Program-made: the position numbers and the translations under genes
Assembly: GCF_001427985.1 (NCBI RefSeq)
Contig: NZ_LMSA01000001.1
Span: 191,629 to 255,628 of the forward strand
DNA: 64,000 nt
Direction: 5' to 3'
DNA from: Knoellia sp. Soil729
GTDB taxonomy: Bacteria > Actinomycetota > Actinomycetes > Actinomycetales > Dermatophilaceae
Notes under the pieces: generated by a model
Told to the model about the DNA's origin: nothing
Databases searched by the model: none
The model's input: the letters and a program-made list of their open reading frames with translations, nothing else
In this document: in pieces, positions 34,534 to 42,902 of the stretch
Layout: each line of letters starts with the position of its first letter
How positions within the stretch are numbered: position 1 is the stretch's first letter

Positions 34534-34557
34534 ACCATACACACTCATGGTGTATAG
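34534..34557 (-). promoter_or_regulatory. vapBC promoter with overlapping operator dyad
   Basis: On the minus strand TATGGT (34534-34539) is 6 nt from the vapB ATG. Two nested dyads cover it: ATACAC (34537-34542) with GTGTAT (34550-34555), and CACCAT (34533-34538) with ATGGTG (34547-34552). This is the arrangement expected for antitoxin autorepression. Confidence 0.45.
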
Positions 34558-34582
34558 CCCGACCCTCGTACCCCATTGCTCG

Positions 34583-34644
34583 ACTTATTGCCCGTTGGGA
34601 GAGTTGCGATGCGAAGCGAGCAACTCTCCCAACGGGCAACAAGT
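34583..34644. repeat. Long near-perfect inverted repeat between vapBC and mrdA
   Basis: Arms 34583-34606 and 34621-34644 pair over 24 bp with a single mismatch (19 bp of them perfect), around a 14-nt loop. The start is ACTTATTGCCCGTTGG and the end is the complement. It lies 12 nt downstream of the mrdA stop, so it may terminate the mreBCD-mrdA operon, though no T-tract follows. Its low GC compared with neighbours and its length also fit a small repeated palindromic element. Confidence 0.6.
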
Positions 34645-34655
34645 TGCTGGTGGGG

Positions 34656-36674
34656 TCAGCGGGGCAGCCGGCGCAGGGCCTCGTGGATCGCACGCGCGAT
34701 CGGAGCCGCGGTCTCGCTGCCGTGACCACCCTGGCTCACCGCGACCGACACGACGTAGCGCGGCTTCGTGGACGGGGCATAGGACTCGAACCACGAGGTG
34801 TCCGAGCGACCGAAGACCTCGGCCGTCCCGGACTTGCCGGACACCGGCCAGTCGGCGGCCATGCCCGAGAATGGTTGGGCACCGGTTCCCGACACGACGA
34901 CCGCACGCAGCGCGTCCTGCACGTAGGCCGCCACGTCCTTGGGGAGGGTGGCCCGGTGCGTGGGACCGGCCGGAAGGGCCTGTGCCGCACCGGACACGGG
35001 GTCGACGGTCCGGACCCCGATGCGCGGCGTGCGCACCACCCCACCGTTGGCGATGGCGGCATAGGCGACCCCCATCTGCAGCGGTGTCGTCGCGACGTCA
35101 CCCTGGCCGATCGCGAAGTTCGCCGCGTCACCGGCGCGGAACTGGGCCCCGCTGACGCAGTTCTCCTTGGCCAACGACGTGAGGTATGCCGCCCGCGACG
35201 GATCGTCCTTGGCCACCTCCGGGTAGCCGGACTTCGCCCTCGTGCACGTCTCCGCCTTGGTCTCGTTCCAGACGGCTCGCTTCCACGTGCGGTCAGGGAT
35301 GCGACCCGCACTCTCCCCGGGCAGGTCGATCCCGGTGCGCCTGCCGAGGCCGAAGTCGCGCGCCGTGGTGATGAAGGGGTCCTTGGCGTCGGCACCCTGA
35401 AGTCCGCCGAGGGCCAGCCAGGACCGGTAGGCGACGTCGTAGAAGACGGTGTCGCACGAGATCTCCAGTGCCCGGTGGAAGGTGATCGGCCCGTAGCCAC
35501 GCGACTCGAAGTTGCGGAAGTCCCGGTTGCCGATGCGGTAGCTCGACCCGCACTCGTAGGTCCCGGTCAGTGAGTTGCCGGCAGCCACGGCGGCCGGAAC
35601 GCTCAGCGCCTTCATCGTCGACGCCGGTGACATCGCCGACGCGGTGACGCGCGAGACCAGAGGAGTGCCGGCAGAGGCTGCGGTGAGGGCGGCGTACTCC
35701 TTGCCGGAAATCCCACCCGTCCAGACGTTGGGGTCGTAGGTCGGGGCGCTCGCCGAGGCCACGACCTGCCCGGTCCTGACGTCGAGGACGACCGCACCAC
35801 CGGAGTCGGCCGGGAGCCCACGCTTGCGGGCCGCAGCCAGCTGACGGGCGAGTGCCTTCTCCGCTGCCACCTGGACCGAGGAGTCGATGCTCGTGACGAG
35901 GTCGCGCCCCGCCACCGGGTCGACCCGGGAGACCACGCCGGTGACGAGACCACGTGGGTCGACCGAGACGACCGTGCGTCCCGGGGTGCCACGAAGGACG
36001 GTGTCGTACTGCTGCTCTAGGCCGGCTCGTCCCACGAGGTCGTCAGCCGTGACGACGCTGTCCGGAGCCGAGACCTCCTTGTCGGTGGCCCGACCGAGGT
36101 ATCCGAGGAGGTGGGCAGCGTTGACCCCGTGCGGGGCGGGATAGCGCCGCACCGGCACCGCCTCGACCGCGATGCCGGGATAGAGGTCCGGCCGCTCGAC
36201 GAGGCTCAGGGCACGCTTGGGGTCGACCCCGCTCGCGACGGGGATGGGCACCTGGGGCGAGCCGGCCCAGCAGGAGGGCGCCGGCGAGGCACCCGCCTCA
36301 CCGCACAGGTGAGTCCTGGCCAGGAGCTCGTCCACGGGACGCTTCAGCGTCTTGGCCACGCGCGTGAGCAGCGCCCGCGCGCCGTCATCGCTGTCGGCAA
36401 CCGCGCGCCTCTCGAGGGTGACGACGGTGGTGGACGTGTTGTCCGCCAACGGCCTCCCACTCCGGTCCAGGATGCGACCGCGCACCGCGGGCACGACGAT
36501 CTCACGCGTGTTGAGCTGCGCCGCCGCCGCCGTGTAGTCGGCGTGCTGCGTCAGCTGCACCTGCCCCAGCCGGCCGAAGAGCGTGACGAAGAGCAGCCCG
36601 ACGACGAGCGCGACCGACAGGAACCGCCCCTGGTGGGCCGACCCGTCGCGGGGTCGCAGGCCGATCGAGCTCAC
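34656..36674 (-). CDS. mrdA: Penicillin-binding protein 2 (class B PBP, elongasome transpeptidase)
   Basis: A 672-residue class B PBP. One TM helix (residues 20-40) precedes the dimerisation domain with RGRILDRSGRPLA near 74. The transpeptidase has the SxxK serine in STMK near 351, an SxN-type SCD near 405, and KSGTAE near 612. It crosslinks peptidoglycan with RodA during lateral or polar growth. The GTG start overlaps the mreD stop (GTGA). Gene order mreB-mreC-mreD-mrdA is conserved in rod-type actinobacteria. Confidence 0.92.
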   Translation of the reverse strand: MSSIGLRPRDGSAHQGRFLSVALVVGLLFVTLFGRLGQVQLTQHADYTAAAAQLNTREIVVPAVRGRILDRSGRPLADNTSTTVVTLERRAVADSDDGARALLTRVAKTLKRPVDELLARTHLCGEAGASPAPSCWAGSPQVPIPVASGVDPKRALSLVERPDLYPGIAVEAVPVRRYPAPHGVNAAHLLGYLGRATDKEVSAPDSVVTADDLVGRAGLEQQYDTVLRGTPGRTVVSVDPRGLVTGVVSRVDPVAGRDLVTSIDSSVQVAAEKALARQLAAARKRGLPADSGGAVVLDVRTGQVVASASAPTYDPNVWTGGISGKEYAALTAASAGTPLVSRVTASAMSPASTMKALSVPAAVAAGNSLTGTYECGSSYRIGNRDFRNFESRGYGPITFHRALEISCDTVFYDVAYRSWLALGGLQGADAKDPFITTARDFGLGRRTGIDLPGESAGRIPDRTWKRAVWNETKAETCTRAKSGYPEVAKDDPSRAAYLTSLAKENCVSGAQFRAGDAANFAIGQGDVATTPLQMGVAYAAIANGGVVRTPRIGVRTVDPVSGAAQALPAGPTHRATLPKDVAAYVQDALRAVVVSGTGAQPFSGMAADWPVSGKSGTAEVFGRSDTSWFESYAPSTKPRYVVSVAVSQGGHGSETAAPIARAIHEALRRLPR

Positions 36675-37159
36675 GCGAACCTCCGCTGCTCCGCGTGGCG
36701 CTCCACGAGGCCGACGAGGGGCACGAGCACCACGCTCGCCGTCGCCGTCGCCAGCACCCGGCCCAGCGAGGACACGACGTCCACCGGCACCCCGTCCGCG
36801 AGCGCGAGCAGGGCCCGGGCCACCTCGAGCCCAGACCCCACTCCCGCGATGACGAGGACGACCCACACCAGCGAGACCTGGCCCGGGCGGCGGGCAAGGC
36901 CGACGAGAAGTCCGCACCCGGCATACAGCAGGGCCTGGGTCCCGAGCACGGCCGAACCGGGGGGCAGGAGGTCGAGGAGCCAGCCACCGACGAGTCCGGC
37001 GACGAGGCCGACCCGCGGCCCCGAGCGCAGCGCGGCGGAGGCCACGACGACGAGGACGAGGTCGGGCAGCGGTGCGAGGTGGCGCGCGCTGAGCGTCACC
37101 GCGAGGACCGCACCGACGAGAAGCAGGGCCGCCCGCAGAGCCACTCCGGACGGCGTCAT
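36671..37159 (-). CDS. mreD: Rod-shape-determining membrane protein MreD
   Basis: A 162-residue protein with five hydrophobic segments and the GLVAGLVGGWLLDLLPPGS loop typical of MreD. It is part of the elongasome linking MreC and MreB to peptidoglycan synthesis. The ATG overlaps the mreC stop (ATGA) and its own stop overlaps mrdA. Confidence 0.88.
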   Translation of the reverse strand: MTPSGVALRAALLLVGAVLAVTLSARHLAPLPDLVLVVVASAALRSGPRVGLVAGLVGGWLLDLLPPGSAVLGTQALLYAGCGLLVGLARRPGQVSLVWVVLVIAGVGSGLEVARALLALADGVPVDVVSSLGRVLATATASVVLVPLVGLVERHAEQRRFA

Positions 37160-37995
37160 CGCGCGCCACCGGTTGCTGCCGCCCGGGGCGTGGAGCGCGG
37201 CGCGGTGAGCAGCACCCCCACGACCGACAGGGACCCGGCGTCCACCGCGGGGCGGACGGTCCCCGAGGGCGCGAGGCGGCCGTGCTGCGGCTCGACGGCG
37301 CTCACGCTGCCGACCAGGACACCGGGCAGGAACGGGCGGCCGTCGACGCTGCCCAGGGTGCGCACCTCGTCGCCGACCCGCAGGGCCCCGGTCTCGACCA
37401 GGCTGAGCGCCGGCTCCCCCGCCTCGCGCTCGGTGCCGGCCGCGGCCGGTCCCCCGACCGTCGCGAGGGTCCCAGTGGCGCCGACGCGCACCCCGACCAC
37501 CACGTCAGGTCCTCCGACGACGAGGACGTCGCTGGTCCAGGGGGCCACCGACGCGACCCGCCCGACCAGCCCCTCACTGGAGACCACGGTCCGGTCGGCA
37601 CTGACTCCGTCGCGGCTGCCGACGTCGATGGTGATGCGGACGATGCCCTGTGGACCGGGTGCCCCAACACCGACGACGCGGGCGGGCACGACGCGCGCGC
37701 CAGCCGTGGTGGGCGAGGACAGCAGGGCGGACAGTGCGGTGGCGTCGGCTCCGGCGAGCCGGGCCTCACGCAGCTGGCTCGCGAGGCGGTCGTTCGAGCG
37801 CTGCAGCGCCTCCCGGTCCTGCTGACCGGCCGGTGCCAGGACGCGCTCGAGCGGGCCGAGCACCGTTGCTGCACCGCGACGCAGCACCCCCGGTCCGGGA
37901 CCGCCCACGACGTCGACGAGCACCAGCGCCACCGTGACGAGCACCGCAAGCAGGACGAGCCGAGCGCGGCGGCGGTCCGACGCGTCGCCCCTCAC
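37156..37995 (-). CDS. mreC: Rod-shape-determining protein MreC
   Basis: A 279-residue protein. One N-terminal TM helix (residues 10-30) is followed by a coiled coil (REALQRSNDRLASQLREARL near 62-85) and then the beta-barrel MreC domain with ARVVGVGAPGPQGIVRITIDVGSRDGV near 105-130. It lies outside the membrane and scaffolds PBP2. GTG at 37995 overlaps the mreB stop (GTGA). Confidence 0.9.
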   Translation of the reverse strand: MRGDASDRRRARLVLLAVLVTVALVLVDVVGGPGPGVLRRGAATVLGPLERVLAPAGQQDREALQRSNDRLASQLREARLAGADATALSALLSSPTTAGARVVPARVVGVGAPGPQGIVRITIDVGSRDGVSADRTVVSSEGLVGRVASVAPWTSDVLVVGGPDVVVGVRVGATGTLATVGGPAAAGTEREAGEPALSLVETGALRVGDEVRTLGSVDGRPFLPGVLVGSVSAVEPQHGRLAPSGTVRPAVDAGSLSVVGVLLTAPRSTPRAAATGGAR

Positions 37996-39023
37996 GGCCG
38001 ACGGTTGTCGACGAGGACCCGGTGGAGGGTGTCGAACTCCTCGACGCACCGGCCGGCCCCCCGCGCCACCGCCTGCAGCGGGTCGTCGGCCACCACCACG
38101 GGGACGCCCAGCTCGTGGTGCATCCGCTCGGACAGACCACGCAGGAGCGCGCCGCCACCGGTGAGAGTGATGCCGCGGTCGAGGACGTCGCCGGCGAGCT
38201 CGGGAGGACACACGTCGAGCACGGCGCGTGCCAGCTCGACCATCTGGAGCACAGGGGCCTCGATGGCGCGGCGGACCTCGACCGAGGAGATCGACACGGT
38301 CTTGGGCAGCCCGGTGACCAGGTCACGACCGCGCACCCGCTCGCTGAGCTCCTGGCGCAGCGGGAAGGCCGACCCCACCGCGACCTTGATCTGCTCGGCG
38401 CTGCGCTCCCCCAGCAGCAGCGAGTACTCGGACTTCACGTGGGCGATGATCGCCTCGTCGACCTCGTCGCCACCGGTGCGGATCGAGCGGGAGGTGACGA
38501 TCCCGCCGAGGCTGATCACGGCCACGTTGGTCGTGCCACCACCGAGGTCGACGACCATCGAGGCGTTGGTCTCCTCGATGGGCAGGCCGGCTCCGATCGC
38601 GGCCGCCATGGGCTCCTCGATGACGTGCACCCGTCGTGCGCCTGCTCGCAGGGTCGAGTCCTCGAGGGCTCGGCGTTCGACGCTGGTGATGTCGCTGGGG
38701 ACGCAGACGACGATCCGGGGCCGGAAGATGCGCGAGGGCGCCACCTGGTCGACGAACCAGCGCAGCATCCGCTCGGTCACGTCGGCGTCCGAGATGACCC
38801 CGTCCTTCAGGGGACGGACGGCGCTCACCGAGTCCGGGGTGCGTCCGAGCATCTCCTTGGCCCGGTGCCCGGCCGCGAGGAGCTGCGAGGTGCCGGTGCG
38901 CACGGCGACGACCGACGGCTCGTCCAGGACGATGCCACGACCACGCTCGTAGATGACGGTGTTGGCCGTCCCGAGGTCGATCGCGAGGTCCCTCGCACGC
39001 ACCCACCGATCCAGTCCAGCCAC
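37992..39023 (-). CDS. mreB: Cell-shape actin homologue MreB/Mbl
   Basis: A 343-residue actin-fold ATPase. The phosphate-1 motif is DLAIDLGTANT at residues 9-19, phosphate-2 is MVVDLGGGTTNVAVIS near 155-170, and the adenosine motif is ITLTGGGALLRGL near 290. It forms membrane filaments that organise the elongasome. The GTG at 39023 is 7 nt after TAGCAT, a leaderless candidate that would drive the whole mreBCD-mrdA operon. Confidence 0.93.
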   Translation of the reverse strand: MAGLDRWVRARDLAIDLGTANTVIYERGRGIVLDEPSVVAVRTGTSQLLAAGHRAKEMLGRTPDSVSAVRPLKDGVISDADVTERMLRWFVDQVAPSRIFRPRIVVCVPSDITSVERRALEDSTLRAGARRVHVIEEPMAAAIGAGLPIEETNASMVVDLGGGTTNVAVISLGGIVTSRSIRTGGDEVDEAIIAHVKSEYSLLLGERSAEQIKVAVGSAFPLRQELSERVRGRDLVTGLPKTVSISSVEVRRAIEAPVLQMVELARAVLDVCPPELAGDVLDRGITLTGGGALLRGLSERMHHELGVPVVVADDPLQAVARGAGRCVEEFDTLHRVLVDNRRP

Positions 39024-39030
39024 GCCTGTG

Positions 39031-39036
39031 ATGCTA
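39031..39036 (-). promoter_or_regulatory. -10 box of the leaderless mreB operon promoter
   Basis: TAGCAT on the minus strand, 7 nt before the GTG at 39023. Confidence 0.5.
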
Positions 39037-39102
39037 CGTGCGCGGCTGCAGTGCCACGTGGCCCAACACGCCCGTTGCCTCTCGCATCGGCCCACGAACG
39101 CA

Positions 39103-39138
39103 GGTATGCCGGCCGCCCAGGTGGGCGGCCGGCATACC
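39103..39138 (-). terminator. Terminator hairpin after ndk, built from GGTATGCC repeats
   Basis: A perfect 16-bp inverted repeat (GGTATGCCGGCCGCCC and its complement) with a 4-nt loop, 16 nt after the ndk stop and upstream of mreB. The outer 8 bp of each arm is the window-wide octamer. Confidence 0.7.
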
Positions 39139-39154
39139 GGATGCGTGGAGCCGG

Positions 39155-39577
39155 TCAGAGCTCGGGGAACCAGATGCCGATCTCGCGCTCGGCGGACTCG
39201 GCCGAGTCGGATCCGTGGACGATGTTCTTCTGGACCTTCTCGCCCCAGTCGCGCCCCAGGTCTCCGCGGATGCTTCCCGGCGCCGCCTCGGTCGGGTTGG
39301 TCGCACCGGCGAGCGAGCGGAACCCCGGGATGCAGCCCTGGCCCTCGATGACCGCGGCGGTCACGGGACCGGACGACATGAACTCGAGGAGCGGCTCGTA
39401 GAACGGCTTCCCCTCGTGCTCGGCGTAGTGCGCCGCGAGCATGTCGCGGGTCGGCGAGGTCACCGAGAGGGCGGCGAGGGTGTAGCCCTTGGCTTCGATC
39501 CGGCGCAGCACCTCCCCGGACAGACCGCGGGCGTAGCCGTCAGGCTTGACGAGGACGAGCGAGCGTTCGAGAGTCAC
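39155..39577 (-). CDS. ndk: Nucleoside diphosphate kinase
   Basis: A 140-residue NDK, near the usual 136-141. It has LVLVKPDGYARGLSGE near residue 7, the Kpn loop region, and the phosphorylated histidine H121 in NIVHGSDS, then EIGIWFPEL at the end. It balances NTP pools using ATP. The GTG at 39577 is 7 nt after TAGGCT (leaderless candidate). The gene follows DUF4233 as in other actinobacteria (folC-DUF4233-ndk). Confidence 0.97.
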   Translation of the reverse strand: MTLERSLVLVKPDGYARGLSGEVLRRIEAKGYTLAALSVTSPTRDMLAAHYAEHEGKPFYEPLLEFMSSGPVTAAVIEGQGCIPGFRSLAGATNPTEAAPGSIRGDLGRDWGEKVQKNIVHGSDSAESAEREIGIWFPEL

Positions 39578-39584
39578 GCGGGCC

Positions 39585-39590
39585 AGCCTA
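39585..39590 (-). promoter_or_regulatory. -10 box of leaderless ndk promoter
   Basis: TAGGCT on the minus strand, 7 nt before the GTG at 39577. The TAG of this box is also the stop codon of the DUF4233 gene. Confidence 0.5.
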
Positions 39591-39983
39591 GCGAGCAGCC
39601 CCGGCGCCCTGCTCGCGGGCCGCCATCATCGCGTCGACCTCCTGCCCCTTGACGAGGCAGAGGACCCAGAGCCCGGTGAAGACCAGGCCCACACCGATCA
39701 TGGCGGGGACGACGAGGGCACTGAGCCAGGTGAGCAGCTGGACGAGCCACCCCAGCGGGAGACCGAAGGGTCCGCGCAGGAGGCCCGCAGCGACGAACGC
39801 GAGCACGGCCAGGGCGACACCGGCCCAGAGCAGTGTGTGTCCGTTGTCAGCACCCGCGGCCATGGCCGTACCGCGCGCAAGGAGCGCTCCGAGCAGGATG
39901 ACGATGGTCTGGCTGCCGAGCACCACGGCGAGCATCCGCCAGGTGAACTTGCCGAGCACCCCGGTCAGTGGCAGGCGGCTCAT
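39588..39983 (-). CDS. DUF4233 membrane protein
   Basis: A 131-residue protein with four TM helices (about residues 15-35, 50-70, 77-97, 100-118). It matches the DUF4233 family that sits between folC and ndk in actinobacteria; its function is unknown. The ATG at 39983 overlaps the stop of the L7/L12-like gene (ATGA). The usual folC neighbour is here separated by a cation transporter and the L7/L12-like gene. Confidence 0.8.
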   Translation of the reverse strand: MSRLPLTGVLGKFTWRMLAVVLGSQTIVILLGALLARGTAMAAGADNGHTLLWAGVALAVLAFVAAGLLRGPFGLPLGWLVQLLTWLSALVVPAMIGVGLVFTGLWVLCLVKGQEVDAMMAAREQGAGAAR

Positions 39984-40249
39984 GCCCCACGCTTCCACTC
40001 GCGCACGTCGATCGCGGCCTTGGCAGCCTCGAGCGGCGCCTTGGTGGCCTGGCGGTAGAGCTTGATCGCGGTGACCTTCTTGCCCTTGGCCAGCGCGAGG
40101 TCGATGTGCTGCTGGGTCTCGGGCGGCAGGTCCTCCACCGGCCGGAAGCTGATCTTGTCCCCGCGGGTGCTCGCGCGCAGCTTCGTCACCAGCCAGAACA
40201 CCAGGGCCGCGACGGCGATGATGACGACCAGTTTCGTGAGCGGGTGCAT
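39980..40249 (-). CDS. Small protein with TM anchor and L7/L12 C-terminal-like domain
   Basis: An 89-residue protein. One N-terminal TM helix (LTKLVVIIAVAALVFWLVTKL, residues 4-24) precedes a segment resembling the L7/L12 C-terminal domain: GKKVTAIKLYRQATKAPLEAAKAAIDV near 56-82. It is not a ribosomal stalk protein; the family is known only by this resemblance. The ATG is 6 nt after a TACCCT box. It overlaps DUF4233, so the two form an operon. Confidence 0.7.
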   Translation of the reverse strand: MHPLTKLVVIIAVAALVFWLVTKLRASTRGDKISFRPVEDLPPETQQHIDLALAKGKKVTAIKLYRQATKAPLEAAKAAIDVREWKRGA

Positions 40250-40255
40250 GGGACG

Positions 40256-40261
40256 AGGGTA
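40256..40261 (-). promoter_or_regulatory. -10 box of leaderless L7/L12-like gene promoter
   Basis: TACCCT on the minus strand, 6 nt before the ATG at 40249. It overlaps a GGCATACC octamer. Confidence 0.45.
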
Positions 40262-40288
40262 TGCCGGGTGCGCTGGTTGGATGGACGG

Positions 40289-40939
40289 GTGCCCGTCCAC
40301 CCCCCTGCGCCTTCTCCTGCCCCGCCACCCGCCGTCGAGCCCGCGCGCCTGCGCCGCGTGGTCCTCGTTGTCGCTGGCCTCAACTTCGCCTGGTTCTGGG
40401 TGGAGGCAGCCGTCGCGCTCGCGATCGGGTCCGTCGCCCTCTTCGCCGACAGCGTCGACTTCCTCGAGGACACGTCGATCAACCTGCTCATCGCGATCGC
40501 CCTGGGCTGGGGGGCGCGCCACCGGGCCATCGCGGGCAAGGTCATGGCCGGGATCCTGCTCGTGCCGGCTGCCGCGGCGGTGTGGCAGGCGGTGTCGAAG
40601 TGGGGTGACCCCGCTCCGCCTGAGGCCACGTGGCTGGTGCTCACCGCCGGCTCGGCGGCTCTCGTCAACGGCCTGTGCGCCTGGCTGCTCGTGCGCTTCC
40701 GGCACGAAGGCGGGAGCCTCTCCCGGGCGGCCTACCTGTCGGCGCGCAACGACGTCCTGGTCAATGTCGCGATCATCGCCATGGGTGGGGTCACGGTCCT
40801 GACGGACTCGGGGTGGCCCGACATCGTCCTCGGCCTGGGCATCGTGGCACTGGGAATCCACGCCGCGGCAGAGGTGTGGGAGGTCGCGAGCGAGGAGCAC
40901 CTCGCCGCCAAGGCCCTGGCCGGCGAACCCCTCGACTGA
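40289..40939 (+). CDS. Cation-diffusion-facilitator-like transporter
   Basis: A 216-residue protein with about six TM helices. Helix 2 carries ADSVDFLEDTSINLL and helix 5 LSARNDVLVNVAIIAMGGVTVL, resembling the metal-binding faces of CDF transporters, but the cytosolic C-terminal metal domain is absent and the canonical HxxxD is replaced. The role is probably divalent-metal efflux or an unrelated exporter. The GTG at 40289 is 6 nt after a TTGGAT box; the proline-rich N-terminus (residues 3-16) is unusual. Confidence 0.65.
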   Translation: MPVHPPAPSPAPPPAVEPARLRRVVLVVAGLNFAWFWVEAAVALAIGSVALFADSVDFLEDTSINLLIAIALGWGARHRAIAGKVMAGILLVPAAAAVWQAVSKWGDPAPPEATWLVLTAGSAALVNGLCAWLLVRFRHEGGSLSRAAYLSARNDVLVNVAIIAMGGVTVLTDSGWPDIVLGLGIVALGIHAAAEVWEVASEEHLAAKALAGEPLD

Positions 40940-41015
40940 CGTTTGCGCGCCGGTCGCGCGACCGGCGCAGAGATGCCCCCGGTGGCAGTGCGCTGTCGGG
41001 GGAGGGGAGAGGGGG

Positions 41016-42407
41016 TCAGCCGTCGGTGACGCCGAGGAGCAGGCGCACCTCGGCGGCCGTGATCACGGAACCCGTCGCGAGGACTCCCCCGCCGACGCCG
41101 CTCTCGTCGGCGATGCCTGCCGCACGGTCGAGGGCGTCGGGGAGGTCGTCGACCACGGTGACCCGCGCCTCTCCGAAGATGCCCTTGGCGAGCTCGCCCA
41201 GGTCGTTGGGGCGCATGGCCCGCGGTGAGGTCGTGCGGGTGACGATGACCTCGTCGAGCACCGGCTCGAGGATCTCGAGCATCTCGGAGGCGTCCTTGTC
41301 CTTGAGGATCGCCACGACGCCGACGAGCTTGGTGAAGGTGAAGGCCTGCTGGAGACCGTCGCGCAGTGCGGTGGCGCCAGCGGGGTTGTGGGCGGCGTCG
41401 ACGAGGACGGTGGGGCTGCGACGCACGACCTCGAGGCGACCGGGTGAGGTCGCCGCCGCGAGGCCGGCCCTGAGGACCTCGATGTCCAGCTCCTGCTCAC
41501 CCCCGCCGAGGAAGGCCTCGACCGCAGCGACGGCCAACGTGGCGTTCTGCGCCATGTGGACCCCGTGGAACGGGAGGAACAGGTCGGGGTAGGTCGCTGC
41601 CAGACCGCGGACGGTCAGCGCCTGGCCACCGACGGCGACCTCGGCACCCTCCAGCCCGAACTGCTCGCCTTCGACGGCGAGCTGCGCGCCGACCTCCTCG
41701 GAACGCTCCGCGAGGATGGCCGTGACGGCGGGGTCGTCCTGCTGCGCCGAGATCGCGATGCCATCGGCCTTGATGATGCCCGACTTCTCGAGCGCGATCG
41801 CACCGACGGTGTTGCCCAGGAAGTGCTGGTGGTCGAGGGCGATGGGCGTGATGACGGAGACGACACCGTCGGCGACGTTGGTGGCGTCCCAGCTGCCCCC
41901 CATGCCGACCTCGATGACCGCCACGTCGACGGGGGCGTCGGCGAACGCCGCGTAGGCGACGGCGACGAGCACCTCGAAGTAGGTCATGCGCGGCTCGCCG
42001 TCCTCGGCCGACCGGGCATCGACCAGCTCGATGAGGGGAAGCACCTCGTCGTAGGCGCGCAGGAACTTCTCGGCCTCGATGGGACGGCCGCCGATGGCGA
42101 TCCGCTCGAGGAGAGTGTGCAGGTGCGGGGAGGTGAACCGCCCTGTGGTCAGCCCCATCTCGCGCAGGATGGACTCGACGACGCGCGCCGTCGTCGTCTT
42201 GCCGTTGGTCCCGGTGATGTGGATGACGGGGTAGGTGCGCTGGGGGTCGCCGGCGAGCTCCATGACCGCTCGGATGCGGTCCAGCGACGGCTCGAGGTCG
42301 TGCTCGGGCGCGCGGGCCAGGATCGACTCCTCGACCTCGCGCAGTCGCTGCAGGATCTCGAGGGTGCGCGCAGCCTCGCGCTGGGAGGAGTCAGGTGCCG
42401 GTGCCAT
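41016..42407 (-). CDS. folC: Dihydrofolate synthase/folylpolyglutamate synthase
   Basis: A 463-residue Mur-ligase-family enzyme. The P-loop is GTNGKTTTAR near residue 66, the family loop is TSPHLHTLLERI near 93, LDHQHFLGNT near 193, EKSGIIK near 208 and DAAHNPAGA near 343. It adds glutamate to dihydropteroate and folates. The ATG at 42407 has a GAGAAT box 6 nt upstream. In related genomes folC is followed by DUF4233 and ndk; that order is kept here with two inserted genes. Confidence 0.95.
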   Translation of the reverse strand: MAPAPDSSQREAARTLEILQRLREVEESILARAPEHDLEPSLDRIRAVMELAGDPQRTYPVIHITGTNGKTTTARVVESILREMGLTTGRFTSPHLHTLLERIAIGGRPIEAEKFLRAYDEVLPLIELVDARSAEDGEPRMTYFEVLVAVAYAAFADAPVDVAVIEVGMGGSWDATNVADGVVSVITPIALDHQHFLGNTVGAIALEKSGIIKADGIAISAQQDDPAVTAILAERSEEVGAQLAVEGEQFGLEGAEVAVGGQALTVRGLAATYPDLFLPFHGVHMAQNATLAVAAVEAFLGGGEQELDIEVLRAGLAAATSPGRLEVVRRSPTVLVDAAHNPAGATALRDGLQQAFTFTKLVGVVAILKDKDASEMLEILEPVLDEVIVTRTTSPRAMRPNDLGELAKGIFGEARVTVVDDLPDALDRAAGIADESGVGGGVLATGSVITAAEVRLLLGVTDG

Positions 42408-42458
42408 GGCCCCATTCTCGCAGCCTCGGCACCGGCCGCCTGACGCCCGAGGTGGACG

Positions 42459-42902
42459 TCAGTCGAACGTGACGCCCTCGAAGTCCTGCGGGGTGAACTC
42501 GCGCGGCTCGACGAGCACCATCCAGTTGCCGGAGTTGTCGCGCATCACGGCCTCGACGCCGTAGGGCCGGTCCAACGGCTCCTGGAGGAACTCGACCCCC
42601 TTCGCCCTGAGGTCGTCCACCGTCGCGCGGCAGTCGTCGACCTGCAGTCCGAGCCCGGGCATGCCACCGTCGAGCTGGGCGCGCTGCATCGCAGAGATCA
42701 GGTCGTCCGAGAGTGGCTTGCTCGGAGTGGTCAGGTGGAGCTGCAGCTCGGGCTGCGAGGGGTGGGTGACGGTGACCCACCGGAAGTCCTCCCCGAGCAT
42801 GATGTCGTCGCCGGCAGCAAAGCCGAGGACGTCGGTGTAGAAGGCGAGGGACTCGTCGAGATCCTTCACCCAGACGGACACGAGACTGACGTTGGTGATC
42901 AT
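42459..42902 (-). CDS. VOC-family (glyoxalase-fold) protein
   Basis: A 147-residue VOC module: LVSVWVKDLDESLAFYTDVLGF at the N-terminus, VTVTHPSQPELQLHL near 45, and VMRDNSGNWMVLVEP at the C-terminus. The ATG overlaps the stop of the AraC-type regulator, so the two form a coupled operon in which the regulator probably controls or is served by the VOC protein. The substrate is unknown. Confidence 0.83.
   Translation of the reverse strand: MITNVSLVSVWVKDLDESLAFYTDVLGFAAGDDIMLGEDFRWVTVTHPSQPELQLHLTTPSKPLSDDLISAMQRAQLDGGMPGLGLQVDDCRATVDDLRAKGVEFLQEPLDRPYGVEAVMRDNSGNWMVLVEPREFTPQDFEGVTFD

Noticed and set aside
34583-34644. Insertion-sequence end
   Set aside because: No transposase ORF or target-site duplication is near; the arms are only 14 nt apart.
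32465-35155. 896-residue plus-strand frame opposite lpdA, vapBC and mrdA
   Set aside because: Antisense to genes with clear motifs; composition is typical of shadow frames in high-GC DNA.
39980-40249. A second ribosomal protein L7/L12
   Set aside because: It has an N-terminal TM helix and only part of the L7/L12 C-domain; the true rplL would lie beside rplJ.
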